DNA from: Chryseobacterium mulctrae
GTDB taxonomy: Bacteria; Bacteroidota; Bacteroidia; Flavobacteriales; Weeksellaceae
DNA: 64,000 nt
Assembly: GCF_006175945.1 (NCBI RefSeq)
Contig: NZ_VAJL01000001.1
Location: 310,001 to 374,000 of the forward strand
Direction of reading: 5' to 3'
The notes below the pieces were generated by a model. The model saw only the letters and a program-made list of their open reading frames with translations, was not told where the DNA came from and did not search any database. This document shows, piece after piece, positions 36,007 to 44,231 of this stretch; the stretch's first letter is position 1, and the number at the start of each line of letters is the position of its first letter. The position numbers were made by a program, and so were the translations under genes.

Positions 36007-36900
36007 ATGCCTATTTTTGAAGAATATAACCATTTTCAAAATACAAGAAAACCAATGTATCAGGTATCCGATGAATTAAAAAAAAACGGCTTCAGCATTA
36101 ATCTTGTTTCTGACATAATAGAACGCAATAATTTTTCAAGAAAATTTAATACTTTAGAATATTTTGCAATTTATTTGGTTACCGAAGATCTCAATATTAC
36201 TATTGAAAACAAACCCTATAATATACCTGCTGGAAATTCTGTTTTCATTGGACCTCAAAAGAAGGTAGAATTTGGTAATGCACTAGGTAAAGAAATTTAT
36301 GCTATTATTTTTTCTAAAGAGTTTTTCGACAAAACATCGAAAGACAGTATATATTTAAATTCAAATATTTTTTTTAACAGCAAATCGCACATTTTTATAG
36401 CACCCTATTTTGGTAATAATGAGTACAACAAAGTTATTTTGATAGAAAGACTTAAAAGATTTTCTGTTATTGACAAAGTAAATATCTATTTTGCTGCTGC
36501 ACATAACGCTATAGAAAGTTTAATTCTTGATGCCCATTTGCATATTGATCATAAAAATGAGCCAAAAGAGCACATAGAATCTATAAGTTTAGTTAACCGA
36601 TTTACTGTAATTCTTCAAAGAGACTATAAAACTGAAAAAAAGGTTTCTCACTACGCGGACGAACTAAGAGTTTCTAGTAGGAAGCTAACCGAAATGACAG
36701 AATTTGTTTATGGTAAATCTGCCAAACAGATGATTATTGAAAAAGTAAGATTCGAATGTGAGAAAGCAATTAAATTTTCAAATAAAACTCTATCAGAAAT
36801 TGCATTTGATTTAGGATTTAAAGATGAAGGCAATTTCACTAATTTCATAAAAAAACACAGCGGAAAAAAGCCATCTGATATGAGAGAAATGATTCGCTAA
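36007..36900 (+). CDS. AraC family transcriptional regulator
   Basis: 297 residues. The N-terminal half is a cupin-like sensor (VTEDLNITIENKPYNIPAGN, then SVFIGPQKKVEFG). The C-terminal AraC domain (about 200-297) reads VSHYADELRVSSRKLTEMTE, GKSAKQMIIEKVRFECEKAI, TLSEIAFDLGFKDEGNFTNF and IKKHSGKKPSD. It lies upstream of the pilin/chaperone/usher-like operon in the same direction but 650 bp away, with its own terminator. It is a candidate regulator of that operon by position only. Confidence 0.9.
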   Translation: MPIFEEYNHFQNTRKPMYQVSDELKKNGFSINLVSDIIERNNFSRKFNTLEYFAIYLVTEDLNITIENKPYNIPAGNSVFIGPQKKVEFGNALGKEIYAIIFSKEFFDKTSKDSIYLNSNIFFNSKSHIFIAPYFGNNEYNKVILIERLKRFSVIDKVNIYFAAAHNAIESLILDAHLHIDHKNEPKEHIESISLVNRFTVILQRDYKTEKKVSHYADELRVSSRKLTEMTEFVYGKSAKQMIIEKVRFECEKAIKFSNKTLSEIAFDLGFKDEGNFTNFIKKHSGKKPSDMREMIR

Positions 36901-36943
36901 AACATCTGTAATTTCCAATAAATTTATTTTTAAACTTCATTTT

Positions 36944-36968
36944 TGCTCTATTTTATAGAGCATTTTTT
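36944..36968 (+). terminator. Terminator after the second AraC gene
   Basis: Perfect 7-bp stem TGCTCTA / TAGAGCA with a TTTTA loop and T6, 43 nt past the stop. Confidence 0.8.
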
Positions 36969-36990
36969 ATTTGCATATAATTCTTAATGT

Positions 36991-37035
36991 AAAAATTGTA
37001 AATATTTAAAATCAAATATTTACAAATAATTTTTA
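36991..37035. repeat. Inverted repeat overlapping the large palindrome
   Basis: TTGTAAATATTT (36996-37007) pairs perfectly with AAATATTTACAA (37014-37025); the stem can extend outward (AAAAATT with AATTTTT) across a 4-nt bulge. The extended arm uses bases of the 46-bp palindrome, so the two structures exclude each other. Confidence 0.65.
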
Positions 37036-37070
37036 CGTGAAAATTTATAAATTTTCACGTAAAAATTATT
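37025..37070. repeat. Perfect 46-bp palindrome
   Basis: The 23-bp arm AATAATTTTTACGTG... is followed without spacer by its exact reverse complement ...CACGTAAAAATTATT. There are no mismatches in 46 bp. It lies between the AraC terminator and the candidate small-RNA promoter. Confidence 0.95.
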
Positions 37071-37089
37071 AAATCAAACCCACAGTAAA

Positions 37090-37120
37090 TTGCATTACGC
37101 ATATATACTGACTAGATTTG
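37090..37120 (+). promoter_or_regulatory. Predicted promoter upstream of the chaperone-usher-like operon
   Basis: TTG (37090-37092), 20 nt, TAGATTTG (37113-37120): a good Bacteroidota match. It would start a transcript near 37126 that ends at the hairpin at 37267-37318, or reads on into the operon. Confidence 0.6.
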
Positions 37121-37125
37121 CAGTA

Positions 37126-37318
37126 ATAATTAAAGACAATAAAAATTATCTATATCAGAAAATAAGAAAGAACACCAAATCACAAAGTTTTTATTAGTAT
37201 TATAATCTATTCTTTTCAACCGATACATTCATCATATTAATAAACTTTTCATCATCAGTTTTCAATGGTAACTGGATTTATTGAATAAAATCAATGAACC
37301 CAGTTACCTTATTTTTTT
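37126..37318 (+). ncRNA. Candidate small RNA or attenuated leader (~190 nt)
   Basis: The stretch is bounded by a consensus promoter (37090-37120) and a strong terminator-like hairpin (37267-37308 plus T tract). It has no credible open reading frame. It could be a free small RNA or the leader of the downstream surface-fibre operon with the hairpin as attenuator. Ends are estimated; no known RNA family is recognised. Confidence 0.35.
37267..37318 (+). terminator. Strong terminator-like hairpin 230 bp before the pilin-like gene
   Basis: Arms GGTAACTGGATTTATTGA and TCAATGAACCCAGTTACC pair over 18 bp with one mismatch and one G-U, a 6-nt loop, then TTATTTTTTT. It lies where no annotated gene ends. 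Confidence 0.75.
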
Positions 37319-37489
37319 CCAAGCAAAATGTATAATAAGTCATTTTAAAGCAATTTAAACAGCTCTTCAAATTGAATATTCTCATTAATAATGCTTTATA
37401 TTATATAAAACTTAGTATTATTGATCATTTATGTAAAAATTTGCAAAAAATAAACATGTTTTTGCAAATCCCAATCTCTAGATGATACA

Positions 37490-37497
37490 TATCTTTG
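37490..37497 (+). promoter_or_regulatory. -7 box of the pilin-like operon
   Basis: TATCTTTG, 52 nt before the pilin-like start; a TTTG lies 25 nt upstream, slightly far. The likely main promoter of 37550-42764. Confidence 0.55.
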
Positions 37498-37549
37498 CAC
37501 CCGAAAAGAATAGATAATAACTTATCTTAAATTAAAACTGATTGATAAT

Positions 37550-38071
37550 ATGAAACAATTTTTATTCGCGGCAGCAGGACTATTTGCTTTCGCAACAGCT
37601 AGCGCTCAAAATGTAACATTAAAGGTGAAATTAAAACCAATTCAAACGCTAGTAGTAAACAAATCTCAAGAAGATGTAAACTTAGAGTACAAAACAACAG
37701 ATGACTATCTAAATGGTGTATCATCACCCAATACAGATCACTTAAACATCTACAGTACAGGAGGTTTTGAAGTAAAAGTAAAAACTGACAACCCTACAAT
37801 GCAGAGTGGAGGAAAAAACATCCAATCAAATACTATTAAAATAACAGCTACAGCTGGTTCAAGTGCTGTTGATGGAGCTCAATACTCGCAAAACGTAGCG
37901 TTAGCTGGAACCGAAAGTACTTTGGTAACTTCTACAACTGGTGGAGCTAACAAAAAGATCAGCATTGAATATAGAGGAGCTGGACAAGATACTTACATAA
38001 ACAATTATATTGCAAATCAAGATCCTACTGTTTATACAGCTAAATTAATTTATACGATTGTTAGTAAATAA
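37550..38071 (+). CDS. Secreted pilin-like subunit
   Basis: 173 residues with signal peptide MKQFLFAAAGLFAFATASAQ. The mature protein starts NVTLKVKLKPIQTLVVN, an alternating hydrophobic strand suited to donor-strand exchange. It then has LNIYSTGGFEVKVKT and NTIKITATAG, and ends PTVYTAKLIYTIVSK. The C-terminal half of the 342-residue protein two genes on has the same order of motifs, including MSLKV, LQISTNTNFQIKVRS and a PTEYSTTLQYEI ending. There are no Cys. First gene of the operon, followed by a hairpin that may raise its level over the rest. Major-subunit role is inferred from size, order and homology to the two-domain subunit. Confidence 0.75.
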   Translation: MKQFLFAAAGLFAFATASAQNVTLKVKLKPIQTLVVNKSQEDVNLEYKTTDDYLNGVSSPNTDHLNIYSTGGFEVKVKTDNPTMQSGGKNIQSNTIKITATAGSSAVDGAQYSQNVALAGTESTLVTSTTGGANKKISIEYRGAGQDTYINNYIANQDPTVYTAKLIYTIVSK

Positions 38072-38095
38072 CAAACTATAACTATAGCATATTAT

Positions 38096-38123
38096 AGTGT
38101 CACAATTTATTTGTGACACTTTT
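38096..38123 (+). terminator. Hairpin between pilin-like and chaperone genes (partial terminator)
   Basis: Perfect 9-bp stem AGTGTCACA / TGTGACACT with a 7-nt loop and TTTT, inside the operon. It could stop part of the transcripts or stabilise the upstream mRNA, giving more subunit than chaperone. Confidence 0.6.
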
Positions 38124-38145
38124 CATGTAATTAAAAACACTATCA

Positions 38146-38937
38146 ATGAATAAAATCACCTTACTTTTCTTATTTCTGATCATACAAATCAGTGCACAGA
38201 CAGGTATTTCGGTTTCTCCACCGAGAGTATATTTTGAGTCTGCAGCAGGATCTAGTAGCACGCAAAAAATAACGGTTACCAATGTGAGTGCAGAAAATAC
38301 GTTAGACCTTGCAGTAAGTTTGGGAGATTGGGATTATGATGAAAAAGGTGAAAATAATATGTATGCAGCCGGTACATTGAAAAACTCTTGTGCAAGCTGG
38401 ATCAATATTAAGAAAAACGATAATTACTTCAGCCTGGCTCCCGGAGAAAGAAAAGAACTGGAAGTAACCCTTACTTCACCTACAATAAATCAGGATAAAC
38501 TTTCTGCGCATACTGCTGTATTATTTGTTAGCCAAATGAATCCTGTAGATGATGTAGACAAAAAAGGAGTAAAAATTAAAGTAAGTATTCGTTCTGGAAT
38601 AAAAATATTCCATAGAACACCAGAAGTAGTAAAAAGAAAGATTGAAATTAAGGATTTGAAATTTGACAGCTCGAAAAAGCTTTTGAATATCACCTTTGAA
38701 AATCAATCAGATATTTGGACAGATGGAAAAATCATCACAGATATCATTAATACAAGTACTGGTAAAAAAATTGCCATAGAGCCTATTGTTTTTTATACAT
38801 TACCCAGAAACATTAGAAAAATAAGCATTCCTGTAGAGGATTTAAAAGATAAAGGCTCATATAACGTGTCGGTTATGATTGACTATGGAGATAACGAGAC
38901 ATTAGAAATGGGAGAACTAAATTTTAATTATGAGTAA
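38146..38937 (+). CDS. PapD-like periplasmic chaperone
   Basis: 263 residues with signal peptide MNKITLLFLFLIIQISAQ. The N-terminal Ig-like domain opens GISVSPPRVYFESAAGSSST and QKITVTNVSAENTLDLAVSL and has LAPGERKELEVTLTSP, the pattern of fimbrial chaperones (PapD-type G1 strand and preceding loop). SAHTAVLFVSQM follows. The second domain has LNITFENQSDIWTDGKII and ends MGELNFNYE. It would bind subunits in the periplasm and hand them to the usher. The start lies 74 bp after the pilin-like gene; the end overlaps the next gene by 8 bp. Confidence 0.82.
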   Translation: MNKITLLFLFLIIQISAQTGISVSPPRVYFESAAGSSSTQKITVTNVSAENTLDLAVSLGDWDYDEKGENNMYAAGTLKNSCASWINIKKNDNYFSLAPGERKELEVTLTSPTINQDKLSAHTAVLFVSQMNPVDDVDKKGVKIKVSIRSGIKIFHRTPEVVKRKIEIKDLKFDSSKKLLNITFENQSDIWTDGKIITDIINTSTGKKIAIEPIVFYTLPRNIRKISIPVEDLKDKGSYNVSVMIDYGDNETLEMGELNFNYE

Positions 38938-39958
38938 GGTATTAGTCGCTCTATTCATCACAATATCCATAATAGTTAATGCACAGGTTTCATTTACTTC
39001 ATGGACAAACAGCTACGTGCAGGTAAATTCTTATAATGGAAATAATAATCCTGATGCTTATACCGTAACATTTGCAGCCAATGGTAATTTAAACATGCCT
39101 TATTGGAAACTTTCTGCAAAACTTAAGCAACCCATAACTTCTACAGACGGACAATATACTATTCCTGGAAATAAGATATCCTTTCAGCCTATTTCTTCAA
39201 CAGGGCAGGCTTATCCTAATCCTACTCCATCATTAGCGCAAATCGGAGTGCCACCCAATGTATTTTTACAAGAAAATGCAGAAGTTTTTTTGGTTCCACA
39301 ATCAAATGCGCCAATGTACAATATGCCCGCAACGCCAAACGGCTATTATAATCTTCAGCTTAAATACGGAATTACCATCATGGGAGGCGCGTATTTGGGA
39401 ACTTATCCGGCATGGACAAGGTTTGCAGCTCCCGTAGAATTTACAGCTTACGATCAATACAACAATGTGATTGGAAAATTAAGCCATACTTTTGAATTTC
39501 ATATTGCTAATTTGACGGGAACGCCGCCTGTAACCCAGGAAATGTCTTTAAAAGTAAACATGAATGCTGCAAACGGATTACTTGAATTTAATAGTATGCA
39601 GGATTACAACAACGGAACGAATGTTGTTTATCCTAGTGGTTTGCAAATCAGCACAAATACCAACTTTCAGATAAAAGTGCGTTCACTACAAAGTCATTTG
39701 TTATCCAATATTGGTAATTATTCTATTCCTGTGGGTGCAATACATCTTAGTTTGCAACCTTTAGGTCAGAGTAATCAAACTGTTTTTCCGATAACATTAA
39801 GTACAGCAAGCCAGACTCTTGCCAAAGGAAATGTATCTCAAACTACAATCTACAATTACGACATCAAATATTTTACATTGCCACAAGATGAGCAATTAAT
39901 TAACGCTAAGCCTACTGAGTATTCTACTACGCTACAGTACGAAATTACTCCTCAATAA
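38930..39958 (+). CDS. Two-domain subunit, tip-adhesin-like
   Basis: 342 residues with signal peptide MSKVLVALFITISIIVNAQ. The N-terminal half (about 20-200) contains WKLSAKLKQPITSTDGQYTI, PGNKISFQPIS and many Asn/Pro/Tyr. The C-terminal half (about 205-342) has EMSLKVNMNAANG, LQISTNTNFQIKVRS, GNYSIPVGAIHLSLQPLG and the ending PTEYSTTLQYEITPQ. The second half aligns in motif order with the 173-residue pilin-like protein, and the two halves also resemble each other (QYTIPGNKISFQP versus NYSIPVGAIHLSLQP). This matches the head-domain plus pilin-domain plan of fimbrial adhesins. Overlaps the chaperone gene by 8 bp; the usher-like gene follows after 10 bp. Confidence 0.72.
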   Translation: MSKVLVALFITISIIVNAQVSFTSWTNSYVQVNSYNGNNNPDAYTVTFAANGNLNMPYWKLSAKLKQPITSTDGQYTIPGNKISFQPISSTGQAYPNPTPSLAQIGVPPNVFLQENAEVFLVPQSNAPMYNMPATPNGYYNLQLKYGITIMGGAYLGTYPAWTRFAAPVEFTAYDQYNNVIGKLSHTFEFHIANLTGTPPVTQEMSLKVNMNAANGLLEFNSMQDYNNGTNVVYPSGLQISTNTNFQIKVRSLQSHLLSNIGNYSIPVGAIHLSLQPLGQSNQTVFPITLSTASQTLAKGNVSQTTIYNYDIKYFTLPQDEQLINAKPTEYSTTLQYEITPQ

Positions 39959-39968
39959 AATTTAGAAG

Positions 39969-42764
39969 ATGCCTTTTTTAAGCAGAAGATTTTTGTTCAC
40001 CCTTTTTATCGTTTTATTCAGTAGCATTTATTTAAATGCACAAAAACCTGAATCGAATGTGACGATGGAAATAGAACAAGGAAGTTCGCCATCACGTTCC
40101 AAACTTTTAAATCTTGTTGTAGTTATTCAAAATTTAAATTCTAATAATTTCAGCGGAAAACTGCAATTTGTATGTCCGAAAGGATTTAAAATTATCTCTG
40201 GTGAAGAGCCAATAATAGAACTTAAACCCAACGAAAAAAAATATTTACCTGTAAGAGTTATTATAGAATCTGATGCTAAAGCAGGATCTTCACCTATAAA
40301 AGTCCGATTACTCGATCAGCTTGGAATTTTGATTGCAGAAAGGATAAAAGAACATGTTATTGAGATTAATAATAACCTCAGTTTAACAGTCTTAAACGCT
40401 CCTATTTACAGATCTTCCAGCCAAGAACCGATATCGGTTAAAGTGAGAGTAAGCAACTCGGGAAATATTTCTCAGGATATTACCCTAGTCTGCAAAATTC
40501 CTGATCCTGAAAATGGAAATCAGTTTTTGGAACAGCAAGCTGTAATCAATGTAAAAAAAGATTCTACTTTCACATTTACTTATCAGCCTTCAAAAGGATT
40601 ATCCAGATTATCAAATTTTTCAATAAGTGTGTCTGGTTTTAGAAATCCTGACAAAGAAATATTTAATTCAGCTACTGTTTTTGTGCAGAATATTTCCAGT
40701 GTTCAGAAATATCAGGATCCGCAGTTCAATAATTTTGCCGAAGAAACAAAAAATCAGATTACAGCTTCTTACAGAAAGGTTGGAGATAATATCGACATGT
40801 ATCAGCTAATTGGTTCTGGTGGTTTCAATTTGCCTACTGGGTTTCTTTTTATGAGAGGAAATATTGCGCTTCTCGAAAGTCAGCCACAACCTTTGGTAAC
40901 CAATACGAATATTGTTCTTCAACAAGGTAAGGATCAATATACCATTGGAAGCGTTAATAAGCTTTTAGAAATGACTTTGGTAGGAAGAGGTGTAGAATAC
41001 AGCCATACTTTCGGAAAAGACAAAAAATTGGAGGTCGGGTTTATTGATCAGAACTTTAATCTTATTGAAAAAAACAGCTTTTTAAAAAACGGTTACGGTT
41101 TCTTTACCAAAGGAACACTTAACGCCGACAACAGTTCAAGAAATATTTCGGCAGCATATATTTACCGTTACGATCCTTTTGAAAAAAGTAAGCACAGTAT
41201 TTTGGGAACAGAAGCCAATTATGCTTTTGATAAAGTATGGAGCATGAATGCAAAGGTAAATGCAGGTTTAAGTTCTTACGAAACTCAGGATCTTACAAAA
41301 CCTTCCTTTTCTGCTGAATCTAATTATATTGGAGCTATTAAAGATTATAATCTTAGCGGAAACTACTTTTTCAGTTCAGGATATTACCCTGGAAATAGAC
41401 GTGGAAGTATACAGTTGCAGCAGAATATTTCAAAGAATTACAAAAATTACAACTTTTTCGGTAACGCTATATTCTCTAATTTTTCGCCAAAATATTACTT
41501 TTTGGACCGACCACAGGTTTCTGAAAACACAAGAATTGAGTTGGGAACTAAATTTCCGAGAGTAAAAAACTTTAGTTTTGGGCTTTTTTATCAGTTTCAG
41601 AATGAAAACTCAAACAGCTACAACAATTTCTTTGGAGCTTGGGAAGATAGTGAATTGCGCGATCTTACAGCACATAGAATTGTAGAACAAATTTCATGGT
41701 CAGATTACAAAACAAGACAATCTGCAGTGTTTGCATTTGAAACAGGAATTGTAAAATATCCGCTTTCTGACGATCAGAAATTCCAAATGAAACTGAATGG
41801 AAATTACAGTTTTAAAAACTTCAATATCAATGCGATTTACCAATCCGGAAGTTATTACTTGTCTGAATATGCATTCTCTCATTTAGCATCAGAAGACAAT
41901 GATTATAAAAGACTTACAGTTTCGCTTTTCTATAACAATAGCTTCATCAAAGACAAATTCAACCTGAGTACAGGATTATCTTATGTAGATGATATTATCT
42001 ATGGAAAATCGCCTTCTGCATTTGTAAATGCAAAGTATAACAGTAAAAATTTCGGTATATTTCTGAACTCTTCATGGTACAATTATTCGGTAGGAGTTTT
42101 GGCTAATAATATTCTGACATTTGAACTTGGTTTAACTTTAAACTTAAGAAATGCTGTATTAAGTCCCGACAAAAAAGGGAAAATTCAGGTGCTTGCTTTT
42201 TATGATGAAAACAACAACAACATTTTTGATTTAGGAGAGAAAACCGCAAACGATTATATTGTCAACATCAATAATGTAGCTCTTAAAACTACAGCAGACG
42301 GAACAGCAACTTACAAAAATGTACCTTTCGGAAAATACAGACTGAAACAGTTTACTCAGCAAGGTTGGTATTATGATGAGTATGATTTTAATGTAGATTC
42401 TTATTTGTTTCCTTTAAATATTCCGCTTCATCAGAACGGAACACTTCAGGGTAAAATATCTTTTGATTATAACTCAAGAGTAGCAGTTGATTTCGAGCAC
42501 AGAGCATCTTCAGTGGCATTTCAAATCATTAAGCAAAACAATGTTATCCAAAGAATCGGAAGTGACGACGAAGGAAAATTCAACTCATTTTTACCAACAG
42601 GTAACTATACAATTATCATTGATGAATCTACGCTTCCCGCCAATACATATTGCGAAACAAAAAGCTTTGATATTAATATAAAAGCTGGAGAAATTGTGGT
42701 TGTTCCTGACTTCGTTATTAAAGTAAGAGAGAAAAAAATAAATAAAAAAACTTTCAGTAATTAA
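39969..42764 (+). CDS. Usher-like outer-membrane beta-barrel protein
   Basis: 931 residues with signal peptide MPFLSRRFLFTLFIVLFSSI ending LNAQ. Residues 30-245 form two NEW3/Ig-like domains (KLLNLVVVIQNLNSNNFSGK, PISVKVRVSNSGNISQDITL). Residues 260-735 are a long run of amphipathic aromatic-ended strands, typical of a large outer-membrane barrel. From 737 an SdrB-like domain (FYDENNNNIFDLGEK) occurs, as in the plug or C-terminal domains of alternative ushers, and then a second beta domain near 830-920. With a chaperone and two related subunits in the same operon, an usher role is the best reading, but no pfam-type PapC motif is evident by eye. Confidence 0.7.
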   Translation: MPFLSRRFLFTLFIVLFSSIYLNAQKPESNVTMEIEQGSSPSRSKLLNLVVVIQNLNSNNFSGKLQFVCPKGFKIISGEEPIIELKPNEKKYLPVRVIIESDAKAGSSPIKVRLLDQLGILIAERIKEHVIEINNNLSLTVLNAPIYRSSSQEPISVKVRVSNSGNISQDITLVCKIPDPENGNQFLEQQAVINVKKDSTFTFTYQPSKGLSRLSNFSISVSGFRNPDKEIFNSATVFVQNISSVQKYQDPQFNNFAEETKNQITASYRKVGDNIDMYQLIGSGGFNLPTGFLFMRGNIALLESQPQPLVTNTNIVLQQGKDQYTIGSVNKLLEMTLVGRGVEYSHTFGKDKKLEVGFIDQNFNLIEKNSFLKNGYGFFTKGTLNADNSSRNISAAYIYRYDPFEKSKHSILGTEANYAFDKVWSMNAKVNAGLSSYETQDLTKPSFSAESNYIGAIKDYNLSGNYFFSSGYYPGNRRGSIQLQQNISKNYKNYNFFGNAIFSNFSPKYYFLDRPQVSENTRIELGTKFPRVKNFSFGLFYQFQNENSNSYNNFFGAWEDSELRDLTAHRIVEQISWSDYKTRQSAVFAFETGIVKYPLSDDQKFQMKLNGNYSFKNFNINAIYQSGSYYLSEYAFSHLASEDNDYKRLTVSLFYNNSFIKDKFNLSTGLSYVDDIIYGKSPSAFVNAKYNSKNFGIFLNSSWYNYSVGVLANNILTFELGLTLNLRNAVLSPDKKGKIQVLAFYDENNNNIFDLGEKTANDYIVNINNVALKTTADGTATYKNVPFGKYRLKQFTQQGWYYDEYDFNVDSYLFPLNIPLHQNGTLQGKISFDYNSRVAVDFEHRASSVAFQIIKQNNVIQRIGSDDEGKFNSFLPTGNYTIIIDESTLPANTYCETKSFDINIKAGEIVVVPDFVIKVREKKINKKTFSN

Positions 42765-43166
42765 CATTTTTACTCTTCCAATCCTCTCTTTAAATTTTTC
42801 ATTTTAATAAAATAGAAAAAACTTTTTTTAAGATTTTGCAGAAAATAAGCTGCATAAATATTAAAAAAATAAAATTTACTTAAAATTAAATATTTAAAAA
42901 TAAAAAAAATCAAAATCAATTTTAAAGGCTGAAAGTCTTTTTAAAATGCTTAGTTTATTTTCATCCAGTTGTTTATGAGCTTTATAAGGTTAACTATCGC
43001 TCTGCATCACTTTATTTAGCTTCGTCTTTTTGTATGTATCGAATGTTAAATCATTGTAATAAATTATTTTTTATAGTATCTTTCGCCACAAAAAAACTAC
43101 CTTTAGTATAAAAATATTAATTATTCATAATATTTTATTGAATCTCAACAATGAGATTCCCGCAAT
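42765..43166. other. Intergenic region after the usher-like gene
   Basis: 402 bp. AAAGGCTGAAAGTCTTTTT near 42922 may be a weak terminator. TAGTATCTTTC near 43075 resembles a -7 box for the ketoacyl synthase gene. No supported open frame or repeat. Confidence 0.5.
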
Positions 43167-44231
43167 ATGAAAAGTAAAATAATAGGTGTAGGAAACTACA
43201 TACCATCAGAAACCATTACCAATCTGTTTTTCGATAAGCATATTTTCCTTAATGAACAGGGCGAAAATTTAAAGGAAGAAAATTCCGTAATTACCAGTAA
43301 ATTAAAAAAAATTACGGGTATTGAGGAAAGAAGATATGCAAGCAATGATCAGGTAACTTCTGATTTAGGATTTATTGCGGCTAAGAATGCAATAGAAAAC
43401 TCAAAAATCGATCCTGAAACTTTAGATTATATTATTTTCGCTCATAATTTTGGCGATATAAAATCTGGTACCATACAGTCAGATGCTGTACCTAGTCTTG
43501 CTTCTAGAGTAAAACATTTATTGCAGATCAAAAATAATTTCTGTGTTGGTTACGATTTATTGTTTGGATGTCCGGGGTGGATTGAAGGAGTCATTCAGGC
43601 TAATGCATTTATCAAATCTGGTATAGCTAAAAGATGTCTAGTTATTGGAGCAGAAACACTTTCTCGTGTTACAGATCCTCATGACAGAGACAGCATGATC
43701 TATGCAGACGGAGCAGGAGCGGTAATTTTGGAAGCCAATGAAGATGATGACGATTCTGGAATAAAATCTCATGTATCAGCTTCTTTCACACTAAAAGAGA
43801 AAGATTTTCTGAATTTCGGTAAATCTTACAACAACGATAATTGTCAGGATACTCGATACATCAAAATGGATGGCAGAAAAATCTACGAATTTGCCCTCAT
43901 TAATGTTCCGGAAGCAATGAAGAAATGTCTCGATCAAAGTGGTTATTCAATAGATCAGCTAGATAAAATAATTATTCATCAGGCAAACGAAAAGATGGAT
44001 GAGGCAATTGTCAACCGATTTTATCAGTTATACGACACTCCTCCTCCAGCAGATATTATGCCGATGGTAATCAGTAAGCTCGGAAACAGTAGTGTTGCAA
44101 CAATACCTTCACTATTAACTATGATTTTAAATAACGAGTTGCCTTCACATACCATCAAAAAAGATGACATCGTTTTATTTGCATCGGTGGGTGCAGGAAT
44201 GAATATTAACGCATTTGTTTATAAGTTTTAA
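43167..44231 (+). CDS. 3-oxoacyl-ACP synthase III family protein (KAS III/FabH-like)
   Basis: 354 residues with the thiolase fold. The catalytic Cys is in LLFGCPGWIEG, the His in IIIHQANEKMD, and the Asn in KLGNSSVATIP; all three are present. Inserts such as FDKHIFLNEQGENLKEENS near the N-terminus set it apart from housekeeping FabH, and the enzyme may start or condense a special acyl chain. It stands alone (promoter-like box upstream, terminator downstream), with no acyl carrier protein or other synthase beside it. Its relation to the preceding operon is unknown. Confidence 0.88.
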   Translation: MKSKIIGVGNYIPSETITNLFFDKHIFLNEQGENLKEENSVITSKLKKITGIEERRYASNDQVTSDLGFIAAKNAIENSKIDPETLDYIIFAHNFGDIKSGTIQSDAVPSLASRVKHLLQIKNNFCVGYDLLFGCPGWIEGVIQANAFIKSGIAKRCLVIGAETLSRVTDPHDRDSMIYADGAGAVILEANEDDDDSGIKSHVSASFTLKEKDFLNFGKSYNNDNCQDTRYIKMDGRKIYEFALINVPEAMKKCLDQSGYSIDQLDKIIIHQANEKMDEAIVNRFYQLYDTPPPADIMPMVISKLGNSSVATIPSLLTMILNNELPSHTIKKDDIVLFASVGAGMNINAFVYKF

